From positions 1 through 33,197 of the IMG/VR virus record IMGVR_UViG_3300030430_003038: a stretch of DNA of 33,197 bases; one strand, 5' to 3'. Each line of letters begins with the position of its first letter. Position 1 is the stretch's first letter. Shown piece after piece: positions 6,332 through 14,698 of the stretch. This DNA is from a virus. The notes beneath the pieces are model-generated. The model did no database searches. It had not been told where the DNA came from and was given only the letters and a program-made list of their open reading frames with translations. The translations under genes were made by a program, and so were the position numbers.

Positions 6332-7264
6332 ATGAATAACTACAACTTAGGTTATGCCTGTATCAACAAAGGTCTTTCGGAGAGACCAAAGAACCAACGC
6401 ATAACAACAAACCGCAGTATGATAAAACGAACGTTTCAAGAGAAAGGTTTAACATACGCATCAGAACTCGCACTTCAAAACTGCAAAGATTTACTTGAGA
6501 TTCTCAAGTGGAATGACCAAAATGACATTCGATTCTTTCGCTTGTCTTCGAACTTGTTCCCGTGGGCATCTGAATATCAGCTCGCAGACTTGCCAGACTA
6601 TGATGCTATTTCTGAAGCCCTATATGAAGCAGGCTTGTTCGCAGCAGAACATAATATTCGTATCACCAGTCACCCCGGACCTTTCAATAAGTTGACTAGT
6701 CCAAAAGAATCTGTGATACTAAATACTATCCGTGATCTTGAAATTCATGGTGAGGTTTTTGACCTCATGTTTCTTCCAAGAACACCGTACGCTAAAATTA
6801 ACATTCACGTAGGAGCAGCATATGATGACAAATCTATGGCCCTTGGTAACTTTTGCAAGAATTTTCAAAGGTTATCGGAAGCCGTCAAAACAAGACTAAC
6901 TGTCGAGAACGATGACAAACCATCGTTATACACAACGAGGGAACTATATGATAATATCTATAAAAACATTGGCATTCCTGTGGTATTTGACTATCATCAC
7001 CACGATCTTCATGATGGAGGTCAAGCCGAGAAAGAAGCTCTTGACATGGCTCTTTCTACTTGGCCTGTGGGTATTCGTCCTGTTGTCCACTACTCAGAAT
7101 CTAGAGCAGATGAACATAACGATCCTAAGATCAAGCCACAAGCCCACTCAGACTCCTACGTCCGAGCAATAAATACTTACGGACGTGAAATGGATATCAT
7201 GCTTGAAGCAAAGCACAAGGAATTGGCTTTGTTCAAGATGCGAGAACTTATGGAGGCAGTGTGA
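6332..7264 (+). CDS. uvsE: UV damage endonuclease (UvdE/UvsE family)
   Basis: This enzyme nicks DNA immediately 5' of UV photoproducts and other lesions, starting excision repair without UvrABC. Diagnostic segments include NYNLGYACINKGL at the N-terminus, LLEILKWNDQNDIRFFRLSS followed by NLFPW near residues 50-76, ITSHPGPF near 110, NIHVGAAYDDK near 150, and a metal-site stretch VVFDYHHHDLHDGG near 215-228, all typical of this TIM-barrel family. The length of 310 residues fits the bacterial enzyme. Its stop overlaps the GTG start of the exonuclease gene, so the two are probably translated together as a repair/replication pair. Confidence 0.9.
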   Translation: MNNYNLGYACINKGLSERPKNQRITTNRSMIKRTFQEKGLTYASELALQNCKDLLEILKWNDQNDIRFFRLSSNLFPWASEYQLADLPDYDAISEALYEAGLFAAEHNIRITSHPGPFNKLTSPKESVILNTIRDLEIHGEVFDLMFLPRTPYAKINIHVGAAYDDKSMALGNFCKNFQRLSEAVKTRLTVENDDKPSLYTTRELYDNIYKNIGIPVVFDYHHHDLHDGGQAEKEALDMALSTWPVGIRPVVHYSESRADEHNDPKIKPQAHSDSYVRAINTYGREMDIMLEAKHKELALFKMRELMEAV

Positions 7265-8211
7265 AAAAAGTCGTTATAATAGACGGTCTCAACATGTTCT
7301 TGAGATCGTATATCATAAACCCAACAATGGATCCAAAGGGTAACTTGATCGGAGGCTCTATCGGCTTTCTTAAGTCACTACAGAAGGTGTGTAAAGACTT
7401 CAAACCAGATGAAGTTATCATTGCTTGGGATGGACAAGGAGGCTCTCAAAAGCGTAAGGAAATGAACAAAGACTATAAAGCTGGTCGAAAGCCCGTTCGT
7501 TTCAACAGAAGAATGTTTGAACTCTCAGATGTAGAGCAAGAACACAATAAGGCTTATCAACACGTTAGACTCATGGAGTACTTAAATGAATTACCAATCA
7601 TTCAAATCGTTATTGACTATGTCGAAGCCGATGATATTATCGCTGTTCTTAATGGACACCCTAAATATCGAGACTGGCACAAGTATATTATTTCAAGCGA
7701 TAGAGATTTCTTCCAACTCGTCGGAGAACGAACAAGCCTTTATCGACCAATTCAGAAAAAGCTTGTTACCCAAGATCATCTTCTGGATGAATATGGTATT
7801 CATCCCAATAATTTTGCCCTTGCTCGCGCTGTGGCAGGAGACAAGTCAGATAATCTGGAAGGAGTGCCCCGCGTTGGTCTTGGCACAATTAAAAGTCGCT
7901 TTACTTTTATGGCTGGGGAAGACGTTCAGACCGTTGAAACACTTGCCGAATATTGCGGAAAAGTGGACAAACAGCTTAGCTGTCATCGAAAGATCCTTGA
8001 GCATCTTGACGTAGTTGAAAAAAATTATGAGATTATGCAACTCTATGAGCCACAAATATCTGGCGTAAACAAGCGTTCAATTGACTACATTGTGGAAAAT
8101 TTTGAACCAGAGTTCAATAAACTAAACTTTACGAAGTTATTGATGCAAGATGGTCAAATAACCATCAAACTAGACAATCTTTACATAGCATGCAGAAAAA
8201 TTATTTCTTGA
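7261..8211 (+). CDS. 5'-3' exonuclease / flap endonuclease (FEN family)
   Basis: The protein (316 residues) has the order of acidic motifs of the Pol I 5'-nuclease domain and T4 RNase H: IIDGLNMFLRSY at the N-terminus, AWDGQGGSQKRKEM...YKAGRK near 60-80, YVEADDIIA near 120, SSDRDFFQL near 148-156, and the helix-hairpin-helix segment GDKSDNLEGVPRVGLGT near 196-212. It should remove RNA primers and flaps. The start is GTG at 7261 with GGAGG five bases upstream, overlapping the previous stop. The separate gene complements the compact PolA at 661, which lacks a nuclease domain. The TGA overlaps the next promoter's -35. Confidence 0.9.
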   Translation: MKKVVIIDGLNMFLRSYIINPTMDPKGNLIGGSIGFLKSLQKVCKDFKPDEVIIAWDGQGGSQKRKEMNKDYKAGRKPVRFNRRMFELSDVEQEHNKAYQHVRLMEYLNELPIIQIVIDYVEADDIIAVLNGHPKYRDWHKYIISSDRDFFQLVGERTSLYRPIQKKLVTQDHLLDEYGIHPNNFALARAVAGDKSDNLEGVPRVGLGTIKSRFTFMAGEDVQTVETLAEYCGKVDKQLSCHRKILEHLDVVEKNYEIMQLYEPQISGVNKRSIDYIVENFEPEFNKLNFTKLLMQDGQITIKLDNLYIACRKIIS

Positions 8212-8235
8212 CATTTGAGAAAAGCATGTTATATT
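8208..8235 (+). promoter_or_regulatory. Sigma-70-type promoter for the helicase gene
   Basis: TTGACA at 8208-8213 overlapping the exonuclease stop, 16-bp spacer, TATATT at 8230-8235 preceded by TGT. The helicase ATG at 8258 follows with a GGAGG ribosome site. Confidence 0.8.
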
Positions 8236-8257
8236 TATCTTATAAACGGAGGACACG

Positions 8258-9622
8258 ATGGATAATAAACAAGAAAATTTTTCAAGATATGGTAAAACTT
8301 TTCAAGAGAAGCTTTGCCACTTAATGGTTGAAGATCGCGGTTTCTGTGATCAAATGGAAGAAGTCCTATCATTGGACTTTTTTGAGCTTGCGTATATCAG
8401 AGGTTTTGCAGAGATACTACTTGACTATAGACAAGAGTATGGAGTACATCCTAGATATGATACTTTAGAGACAATATTAAAGGGTGATCTCGATAAGTAT
8501 GACGCAGCAGTACAAACACAAATGAGACAGTTCTATGGTCGAATAAAATCTACCTATAAAGAATTATCAGACTCAGAATATGTCAAAACTAAAGCGATAG
8601 ATTTTTGTAAAAAGCAAGTTCTTAAAAAAGCAATAATGGAGTCAGTAAATCTTATAAAGACCTCATCATTTGATGAAATAGAAAAGGTCATACAGAACGC
8701 TCTATCACTTGGTGCTGATAGCAATTTTGGCCATGATTGGCTTAAAGATATTGAAGAGAGGTTTATCGTTAAATCAAGAAACCCTATAAGCACTGGCTGG
8801 CCAGAGATCGACCAGATTACCAAAGGTGGCTTGGGCACAAGGGAACTTGGTGTCGTTATAGCACCGACTGGCGCTGGTAAGTCTATGGTAATGGTTCACC
8901 TAGGATCAGAGGCACTTAAACTTGGAAAGACTGTTGTTCATTACACTCTAGAGCTTTCCGACACTGTGACTGGATCTAGGTATGACTCTTGTATAACAAG
9001 GGTGCCACTTGGTGATTTGATTTATTCTAAAGAAATTGTCATAGATAAAATTAAAGACGTAGCAGGGAAGCTAATTATTAAGGAATATCCTACCAAGTCT
9101 GCTTCAACACAGACCATAAAAAGTCACATTGAAAAGTTGAAAAAGAAAGGGATATATCCAGACATGATCATAGTTGATTACGCAGATCTTCTAAGGCCAG
9201 TTAGGAACACTTCAGAAAAAAGGCACGATCTTGAAAACATCTATGAAGAACTTAGAGGCATTGCACAAATTAACAACTGCGTTGTTGTTACCGCTTCGCA
9301 AACAAATAGAAGCGGCTTAAATGCAGAAGTAATCACGATGGAATCAATATCAGAAGCGTTTAATAAATGCTTTGTGGCAGACTTTATTTTTTCCTTATCA
9401 CGAACTGCCACGGACAAACAGTCAAACAAGGGTCGGATCTTCATAGCAAAAAACAGGAATGGCCCAGATGGAATGGTGTATCATACTTTTGTTGATTGGT
9501 CTAGTATAGATATAAAAATTATAGACAGCCCAACAAATGATGATGAAGAAACCATCGAAACTAGCTCAAGCGAAAAACTTAATAAACTAAGGCAAAAGTA
9601 TCTAAAACACAGAGGAGGATAA
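8258..9622 (+). CDS. Replicative DNA helicase, DnaB/T4 gp41 type
   Basis: A hexameric 5'-3' helicase of 454 residues. The N-terminal 150 residues are helical, as in DnaB and gp41. The RecA-like motor follows: linker segment STGWPEIDQITKGGLG, Walker A APTGAGKS at 202-209, Walker B MIIVDYADLL near 305, sensor VVVTASQTNR near 345, and an arginine-bearing FSLSRTATDK stretch near 380. It should unwind the fork for the phage polymerases. No primase gene is visible in this window. It has its own promoter at 8208, and the AGGAGG at its 3' end serves the reductase gene three bases later. Confidence 0.9.
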   Translation: MDNKQENFSRYGKTFQEKLCHLMVEDRGFCDQMEEVLSLDFFELAYIRGFAEILLDYRQEYGVHPRYDTLETILKGDLDKYDAAVQTQMRQFYGRIKSTYKELSDSEYVKTKAIDFCKKQVLKKAIMESVNLIKTSSFDEIEKVIQNALSLGADSNFGHDWLKDIEERFIVKSRNPISTGWPEIDQITKGGLGTRELGVVIAPTGAGKSMVMVHLGSEALKLGKTVVHYTLELSDTVTGSRYDSCITRVPLGDLIYSKEIVIDKIKDVAGKLIIKEYPTKSASTQTIKSHIEKLKKKGIYPDMIIVDYADLLRPVRNTSEKRHDLENIYEELRGIAQINNCVVVTASQTNRSGLNAEVITMESISEAFNKCFVADFIFSLSRTATDKQSNKGRIFIAKNRNGPDGMVYHTFVDWSSIDIKIIDSPTNDDEETIETSSSEKLNKLRQKYLKHRGG

Positions 9623-9625
9623 GAT

Positions 9626-11482
9626 ATGGCAATAGAAAACAAAATACTTTCAGATATAACCGTACACATGAAATACGCTAGGTATCTACCAGAAAAACAA
9701 AGAAGAGAAAACTGGCAAGAATTAGTCACTAGAAACAAAGAGATGCATTTAAAAAAGTTTCCACATTTAAAAGAAGACATTGAATGGGCTTACCAGTATG
9801 TGTACGATAAAGACATATTACCATCAATGCGCTCAATGCAGTTTGGAGGAAAACCTATAGAGGTATCGCCAAATCGTGTATTTAATTGTGCGTATGCCCC
9901 TATTGATGACATGCGAGTTTTTGGTGAAATCATGTTTCTTCTTCTCGGAGGAACAGGGGTTGGATATTCTGTTCAAACAAATCACATTGAGAAACTACCT
10001 GCTATCAACAAGCCAAATCCAAAGAGAACACGACGTTATTTGATTGGCGACTCCATTGAAGGCTGGGCTGACGCTGTAAATATTCTCATAAAGTCTTACT
10101 TCAAGGGGACTAGTCGCATAAGATTTGACTTCTCTGATATCCGTCCGAAAGGAGCGAGACTAGTTACATCCGGCGGAAAGGCTCCGGGCCCACAACCATT
10201 GAGGGAATGTCTTGTTAAAGTTGAGGGAATATTGGACTCAAAAGATGAGGGAGATCAACTTTCATCTATCGAGGTTCACGATATTGTTTGTCACATCGCA
10301 GATGCCGTTCTTGCTGGTGGGATTCGTCGTGCTGCTCTTATCTCTCTTTTTTCTGCTGACGATCAAGATATGTTATCTGCCAAGAGCGGTCTGTGGTATG
10401 AAACCAACCCACAGAGAGGTCGTGCAAATAACTCTGTGGTTATTATGCGTCATAGAATTGACAAGCCCACTTTCATGGACCTTTGGGATAGAGTTAAGCA
10501 GTCTGGCGCTGGTGAGCCGGGATTTTATTTTACTAATGACAAAGACTATGGCTGTAATCCTTGCTGTGAGATTGCTCTCCGTCCTTTTCAATTCTGCAAC
10601 CTCACCGAGATTAACGTCTCTGATGTTGATACGCAAATTGACTTTGACAACAGAGCAAGAGCCGCATCAATTATCGGCACCCTACAAGCAAGCTACACAG
10701 ATTTCCACTACCTCAGACCAGTGTGGCAACGTAATACAGAGAAAGATTATCTGATCGGTGTTTCCATGACAGGTATTGCATCGGGAAAAGTTTTGGAACT
10801 TGATATGAACCAAGCGGCTGTAAATGTGAGACTGGCCAACGCAGAGATAGCAGAAAAGATAGGTATAAAGCCAGCTGCTCGTTGCACGACAGTCAAACCA
10901 GCCGGTACAACTTCGTTAACGTTAGGCACAAGCTCAGGGATCCATGCGTGGCATAACGACTACTATATACGCAGAATTCGCGTAGGAAAGAATGAAGCCA
11001 TTTATGACTACTTGATGATAAACCACCCAGAGATGATCGAAGATGATTACTTTAGACCACATGATACAGCGATCATTTCAGTCCCACAGAAAGCACCAGA
11101 GGGCTCAATAACACGCCATGAATCTGCGTTAGATCTTTTAGAAAGAGTAAAGCATGTTCATTTGAATTGGGTTAAGAAAGGTCACCGAAACGGACAAAAC
11201 ACAAATAACGTTTCGGCAACTATTACAATTAAACCAGATGAGTGGGAGCCTGTAGGAGAGTGGATGTGGGAGAATAAAAATAACTATAACGGTCTTTCTG
11301 TGCTTCCATACGACGGTGGTACGTACGTTCAAGCACCTTTTGAAGATTGTGATGAAGACACTTACAACAAGCTACTTCCAAGTTTAAAACTAGTTAATTT
11401 AGATAACGTCATCGAACTTGAAGACAACACAGATCTAAAAGGCGAAGCCGCTTGTGCCGGTGGAGCTTGTGAAATTACATAG
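9626..11482 (+). CDS. nrdJ: Class II (adenosylcobalamin-dependent) ribonucleotide reductase
   Basis: It reduces ribonucleotides to deoxyribonucleotides using vitamin B12, needing neither oxygen nor a second subunit. The 618 residues resemble the monomeric triphosphate reductase: NPCCE at 311-315 with the radical Cys313 and Glu315, Cys88 (FNCAYAP) and Cys324 (FCNLTEIN) as the substrate-side redox pair, GGTGVGYS near 110, a TVKPAGTTS loop near 425, and a C-terminal swinging pair Cys610/Cys615 (CAGGAC). It is smaller than the 739-residue Lactobacillus enzyme, as phage versions often are. With ThyX and dUTPase it supplies dNTPs. It follows the helicase gene by three bases. Confidence 0.93.
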   Translation: MAIENKILSDITVHMKYARYLPEKQRRENWQELVTRNKEMHLKKFPHLKEDIEWAYQYVYDKDILPSMRSMQFGGKPIEVSPNRVFNCAYAPIDDMRVFGEIMFLLLGGTGVGYSVQTNHIEKLPAINKPNPKRTRRYLIGDSIEGWADAVNILIKSYFKGTSRIRFDFSDIRPKGARLVTSGGKAPGPQPLRECLVKVEGILDSKDEGDQLSSIEVHDIVCHIADAVLAGGIRRAALISLFSADDQDMLSAKSGLWYETNPQRGRANNSVVIMRHRIDKPTFMDLWDRVKQSGAGEPGFYFTNDKDYGCNPCCEIALRPFQFCNLTEINVSDVDTQIDFDNRARAASIIGTLQASYTDFHYLRPVWQRNTEKDYLIGVSMTGIASGKVLELDMNQAAVNVRLANAEIAEKIGIKPAARCTTVKPAGTTSLTLGTSSGIHAWHNDYYIRRIRVGKNEAIYDYLMINHPEMIEDDYFRPHDTAIISVPQKAPEGSITRHESALDLLERVKHVHLNWVKKGHRNGQNTNNVSATITIKPDEWEPVGEWMWENKNNYNGLSVLPYDGGTYVQAPFEDCDEDTYNKLLPSLKLVNLDNVIELEDNTDLKGEAACAGGACEIT

Positions 11483-11491
11483 GAGTAAATC

Positions 11492-11677
11492 ATGCGAGAA
11501 CAACTAAAAGAAATGATCGAAAAACTCGAAGGAATACTTGTAGAGTTGGACAAAGTTGAATCCCATCTTTACGGATATAAATCAGCAGCCGTCCGAGCCA
11601 GAAAAGTTATGCAGGAATGTAGGAATGAACTGGCAGATCTCAGAAGAGAAGTTCAAGATAAGAAAAATAATCCCTAA
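11492..11677 (+). CDS. Short coiled-coil protein resembling phage H1-like proteins, 61 residues
   Basis: Entirely helical and highly charged, with heptad-like spacing through residues 4-55. The stretch YKSAAVRARKVMQECRNELADL resembles a small family in phages that is sometimes labelled histone H1-like, with alternating basic and acidic residues; that likeness is from memory. AGGAG lies in front of the ATG, nine bases after the reductase stop. It may bind nucleic acid or oligomerise. No enzyme motif is present. Transcription into it continues from the reductase gene, and a new promoter starts just after it. Confidence 0.55.
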   Translation: MREQLKEMIEKLEGILVELDKVESHLYGYKSAAVRARKVMQECRNELADLRREVQDKKNNP

Positions 11678-11684
11678 ACAAAGC

Positions 11685-11713
11685 TTGACAAATAGTCCGT
11701 TATGTGTTATAAT
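11685..11713 (+). promoter_or_regulatory. Strong promoter flanked by an inverted repeat
   Basis: TTGACA at 11685-11690, 17-bp spacer, TATAAT at 11708-11713 preceded by TGT. TCCGTTAT (11696-11703) and ATAACGGA (11721-11728) form a perfect 8-bp inverted repeat around the -10, a candidate repressor site. Confidence 0.85.
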
Positions 11714-11719
11714 ATAGCA

Positions 11720-11794
11720 TATAACGGATTTCCTGTTTCTTGAAGGTTAGAAGCAGTGCCCGTAGTAACTTTATTTACGTGACGGGCTTTTTTT
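11720..11794 (+). ncRNA. Candidate short structured RNA or attenuated leader, about 75 nt
   Basis: Between the predicted start of the 11685 promoter and a terminator lie only about 75 bases, with no plausible reading frame. Hairpin 1 is CTGTTTCT (11733-11740) with AGAAGCAG (11749-11756), eight pairs including one G-U, and loop TGAAGGTT. Hairpin 2 is the terminator, GCCCGT with ACGGGC and then seven T. This looks like a complete transcription unit for a small RNA. It could instead be an attenuator controlling the GroES-like gene, which starts 13 bases after the terminator. No known RNA family is recognised. Confidence 0.5.
11758..11794 (+). terminator. Intrinsic terminator or attenuator before the GroES-like gene
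   Basis: GCCCGT (11758-11763) pairs with ACGGGC (11782-11787), inner GTAA can pair with TTAC, and seven T follow at 11788-11794. It lies between a strong promoter and the next ribosome site, so downstream expression needs read-through. Confidence 0.8.
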
Positions 11795-11806
11795 ATTGGA
11801 GGTAAC

Positions 11807-12097
11807 ATGAGCAACTTTACACCGTTTAACAGACATATCCTTGTTGATATATTAGAGGAGGATGAGCAAGAGCAAAAACATTCTTTCCTACTCCCTGAAG
11901 ACTATAAGAAACAAAAATCACCATACGTGCTATGCAAAGTCAGAGATTTTTCTTGCGACTGCAAGATAGACATTGCAACAAACATGCACATCGTGGTTCA
12001 AAGATCTATGATAGAACAAATAGAAATTGTAGATAAAACTTACTATTTAGTCTTAGAAAACTACGTTTATGGGAGTATTGAAAATGAAGTTGAATAA
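11807..12097 (+). CDS. GroES-like co-chaperonin, T4 gp31 type (tentative)
   Basis: The 96-residue protein has the size and strand order of GroES: FTPFNRHILVDIL at the start parallels the GroES opening, a polar stretch EEDEQEQKHSFLLPEDYKK at residues 17-35 sits where the mobile loop binds GroEL, and YYLVLENYVYGSI at the end parallels the GroES C-terminal strand. The glycines of the barrel are poorly kept, so the match is structural rather than clear sequence identity. Phage co-chaperonins such as gp31 help fold the capsid protein. GGAGG precedes the ATG, behind an attenuator-like terminator. Another small beta-barrel protein is the alternative. Confidence 0.5.
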   Translation: MSNFTPFNRHILVDILEEDEQEQKHSFLLPEDYKKQKSPYVLCKVRDFSCDCKIDIATNMHIVVQRSMIEQIEIVDKTYYLVLENYVYGSIENEVE

Positions 12098-12773
12098 AGA
12101 TGCGTTAAAGTCTCTTATAGTTGAGGTCCTAAAAGAAGACGAAATAATCCTCGAAGCACCTGAAGAATCTAAGTACGACAGGGTAATGGGTATACTTAGG
12201 AATGCACCGTATGGATCTGTGGCGATGATGTCCGGACAATATCCTATGGGTAAGAGTTCTGATCTTTCGCCAAAGACACTTAAACAATTTAATGCTAGAA
12301 TGAAAAAAGATTTAGAGCGAAGAATTACAGAGATGGGATTAGAGTTTGAAAGAATAGGCGGCAGCTTTGGTCCAAACATAGAGCAATCTGTGATGATCTG
12401 GGACCCAAACCAAATGGGTTCAATTTCGGAAGCAGAGCACATGCGTTTTTTGGAAAAAATAGAAATACTAAACAGAGAGCATACACAATGGGGGTTTGTT
12501 GGTGGTAAAAAAGTCACTGCCGGTCCTGAAGGAAACGCTGAATATGTGTTTACGATGTACAAGATTGATTATGACAACGAAATGGGCTTTAAACAAGATA
12601 AGGATTCAAAAACCACATCAGTAGTGCTTGGAGACGAAGACTTGCAAGACAGAGAGTCTGGCTTTTCATTTATACCTGCATCTGGCCCTGATGTCAAAAA
12701 AGGCGCACGACCAATTGGAAAAAGATTTGGCATGGACTTATACGAAAGAATGTACGAGGTGACCAATGAGTGA
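12084..12773 (+). CDS. Unrecognised protein with a candidate capsid-targeting N-terminus
   Basis: The start at 12084 has GGGAG eight bases upstream and overlaps the preceding gene by 14 bases; an in-frame ATG at 12069 is less well placed. The 229-residue product begins with an amphipathic helix, MKLNKDALKSLIVEVLKEDE, then I-L-E-A at 22-25, matching the T4 prohead-protease rule (Leu/Ile-x-Glu before Ala/Gly/Ser). The rest is a soluble mixed alpha/beta protein with no motif I recognise; it mentions neither nucleotide-binding loops nor membrane segments. It overlaps thyX. By analogy with T4 internal proteins it may be packed in the head and injected; that is inference. Confidence 0.65.
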   Translation: MKLNKDALKSLIVEVLKEDEIILEAPEESKYDRVMGILRNAPYGSVAMMSGQYPMGKSSDLSPKTLKQFNARMKKDLERRITEMGLEFERIGGSFGPNIEQSVMIWDPNQMGSISEAEHMRFLEKIEILNREHTQWGFVGGKKVTAGPEGNAEYVFTMYKIDYDNEMGFKQDKDSKTTSVVLGDEDLQDRESGFSFIPASGPDVKKGARPIGKRFGMDLYERMYEVTNE

Positions 12774-13491
12774 GGAAAGCAATAGAACTATATATCTATA
12801 CGACGATAAGATTGGCTCGGTTAGTCTTGTTGCTCACATGGGTACTGACCTTACCATCGTCAATAGTGCTCGTGTCAGCTTTGGTAATAAGAAGACTGAA
12901 CTTGATGATAAAGATAGAAGACTTATTAAGTTTCTCGTTAAGCACAAGCACACTTCAACATTTGAGCATAACGTCGTCACTTTTAAGTTTGTCGTGCCTC
13001 TTTTTGTTCGTTCTCAGCATCATCGTCACAGAACGTGGTCTTATAACGAAATATCTAGACGGTATACAGAAAAGAATATGGATTTCTACTTACCGAGCCG
13101 CTTCAGAACACAGCACAAATCCAACAGACAAGCCTCAAATCCGGAGGAACTTATAGATCCGAAAGTCTGGCCGGAAGATAGTGTCTTAGCGAAAAGCTCG
13201 ATGACCATGTCAGAGCTTCTACAAATCAGAACAAGAGACTGTCTTGGAACATATAAGGATATGATAGAAAGGGGAGTTTGTCGAGAACAGGCAAGAATGG
13301 TGCTTCCACAAAACTTATACACAGAGTATTATGGAACTTGTAACCTTTCAAACTTGCTAAAATTTATTGACCTACGATCACATGAAGGAGCACAGTGGGA
13401 AATACAAAAAGTAGCAAACGCATGCTTAGATATAGCATCAGAGCTTTGGCCAATTGCAGTTGCATCATTTAGGGAACAAAAAAATGAGTGA
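12766..13491 (+). CDS. thyX: Flavin-dependent thymidylate synthase ThyX
   Basis: It makes dTMP from dUMP using methylene-tetrahydrofolate and FAD. The ThyX signature is complete: R87-H-R-T-W-S-Y-N-E-I-S-R-R-Y100. The second conserved region appears as ERGVCREQARMVLPQNLYTEYYGTCN, with the usual Arg that binds substrate. At 241 residues it is typical of the family. The start overlaps the previous gene by eight bases and the end overlaps the next by eight. With the class II reductase and dUTPase it completes a route to dTTP. Confidence 0.95.
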   Translation: MSEESNRTIYLYDDKIGSVSLVAHMGTDLTIVNSARVSFGNKKTELDDKDRRLIKFLVKHKHTSTFEHNVVTFKFVVPLFVRSQHHRHRTWSYNEISRRYTEKNMDFYLPSRFRTQHKSNRQASNPEELIDPKVWPEDSVLAKSSMTMSELLQIRTRDCLGTYKDMIERGVCREQARMVLPQNLYTEYYGTCNLSNLLKFIDLRSHEGAQWEIQKVANACLDIASELWPIAVASFREQKNE

Positions 13492-14209
13492 TATGAAAAC
13501 AATCATGGAAAACTGGGATAGATTCTCCAAAAAATCCGATAAAGAAATCCTACGAGAAGGATTCAGAGAAATACTGATAGGTCTGTCAATTTTGGTTGGT
13601 GGAGCAGTGTATCATCAAATGAGCCAAGATGAAGAAGTTTCAATTGTTGACATACAAGATGAATATGATGCAAAAAAAGAAAAGTTTAAAAAGCTGATTG
13701 ATTATTCTTCATATGGCTTGGGTCCAAAGAGTGTAGATTCTAAAGAAAAGACCATAAGACTATTGGAAACTGATTTTAAAGACTCTTTGATTCCTGCTCC
13801 TTCGTACGAAGGGTACTCTTACGTATTTCCTACCGAGATCCCAGATAATATGATGTTGCCCATGACTCAAGTTTCTGCCGGTGACTATAGAAGCTATTGT
13901 GAACAGTACGAAATCATAGAACTAAGGGATATGTTATACGGCCCAGCAGCACGTTGGGGATACAACATAGAACCCGGAATAAGACAAGCCTTTCACACAA
14001 TAGATGGCCTTCAAGTCTTGCCACTGTCTTGGTCAATAATGTTTGATGTTTTTCAAAGTAAAACATTTGATGCTATAGAGGATTTCAACAATGCAGTTAA
14101 TAACCCTGATGAGCTTGAAAAGGTTGCCACGGTATTTGGCTTTGACGACGCTCAACATCTTGAAACAGAGTTACAACAATTAAAACTTATGATACAATAT
14201 GAGGACTAA
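13484..14209 (+). CDS. Candidate capsid-targeted internal protein with a hydrophobic segment
   Basis: ATG at 13484 overlaps the thyX end. The 241-residue product begins MSDMKTIMENWDRF, very like the T4 capsid-targeting sequence MKTYQEFIAE, and then has L23-R-E25 followed by Gly26, a good prohead-protease site. A hydrophobic stretch, ILIGLSILVGGAVY at about 30-43, directly follows. If cleaved, this would be the new N-terminus, possibly membrane-active after injection. The remainder is acidic and rich in aromatic residues, without a recognised enzyme motif. Two neighbours (12084 and 14682) have the same N-terminal design. Confidence 0.65.
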   Translation: MSDMKTIMENWDRFSKKSDKEILREGFREILIGLSILVGGAVYHQMSQDEEVSIVDIQDEYDAKKEKFKKLIDYSSYGLGPKSVDSKEKTIRLLETDFKDSLIPAPSYEGYSYVFPTEIPDNMMLPMTQVSAGDYRSYCEQYEIIELRDMLYGPAARWGYNIEPGIRQAFHTIDGLQVLPLSWSIMFDVFQSKTFDAIEDFNNAVNNPDELEKVATVFGFDDAQHLETELQQLKLMIQYED

Positions 14210-14213
14210 TAAA

Positions 14214-14357
14214 ATGAAAAAAATAATATATTATGCGGCTTGTTTTGCAATTGGATATTCATGTAGTTATTTACTAGAGAGCAAGGAAGAACAACAGATA
14301 ACACCAAACTTTGATGCTCGATTGATCGAAGTGCTAAGTGAGTATGAAGAAAATTGA
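14214..14357 (+). CDS. Small membrane-anchored or lipid-anchored protein, 47 residues
   Basis: The ATG lies four bases after the previous stop; only a weak GAGG is upstream. The product begins MKKIIYYAACFAIGYSCSYLL, basic then hydrophobic, with Cys at 10 and 17 that could serve as lipid anchors, followed by an acidic polar tail. A simple membrane anchor is as likely as a lipoprotein. The family is not recognised. Confidence 0.45.
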   Translation: MKKIIYYAACFAIGYSCSYLLESKEEQQITPNFDARLIEVLSEYEEN

Positions 14358-14445
14358 TTATAAACATATGGAGGTTGATGCTTTTGTGCATCTTGTGGCT
14401 TCTTGCGAAAGCAGGAGGTTTGCACGTGAAAAGGCCACCTCTTGA
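14344..14445 (+). CDS. Possible very small protein, 33 residues
   Basis: An ATG at 14344 opens a frame to TGA at 14443-14445 that covers the short space between its neighbours, overlapping the previous gene by 14 bases and the next by 20. It has a mixed charged sequence with one Cys. No good ribosome site precedes it, and the GAGG of the alternative ATG at 14378 lies inside it. It could be an accident of frame. Confidence 0.25.
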   Translation: MKKIDYKHMEVDAFVHLVASCESRRFAREKATS

Positions 14446-14698
14446 TGAAGCAAAATTTGCTGTCGGTGATCTAGTTAAAGTCAACAACTTTGGCTTGCTG
14501 CTAGTAGAATCAGGATCTGATCTAGGACTTGTTATGGATGGTCCTTATATTTTTAAAACCACAACACACTCACATACGATAGATGACTTATTCTATTTTG
14601 AGTACTGGACTTATGATATTTTTGTAGACGGAAAGCTAATTAAAATGATGCCTGAAACATTTTTAGAAGAGGTAAAAACAGATGAAAAAGATGCTTAA
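14426..14698 (+). CDS. Small GDLV-type beta-barrel protein, 90 residues
   Basis: I choose GTG at 14426 because AGGAGG ends seven bases upstream and the protein then begins close to AKFAVGDLVKVNNFG, matching its relatives. An ATG at 14378, with GGAGG three bases ahead, would add a short hydrophobic leader. After the GDLV strand come LLLVESG, LGLVMDGPYIF and YDIFVDGKLIKM, an alternation of short strands suggesting an SH3/KOW-like barrel. At least five other proteins in this window share the pattern. Function unknown; such barrels often bind nucleic acid or ribosomes. Confidence 0.55.
   Translation: MKRPPLDEAKFAVGDLVKVNNFGLLLVESGSDLGLVMDGPYIFKTTTHSHTIDDLFYFEYWTYDIFVDGKLIKMMPETFLEEVKTDEKDA

Noticed and set aside
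10212-10754. Second forward frame of 180 codons inside the reductase gene
   Set aside because: It overlaps the conserved active-site region of the class II reductase, has no ribosome site and a random-looking sequence.
12053-12562. Reverse-strand frame of 169 codons
   Set aside because: Shadow of the gene at 12084; no promoter or ribosome site on the reverse strand.
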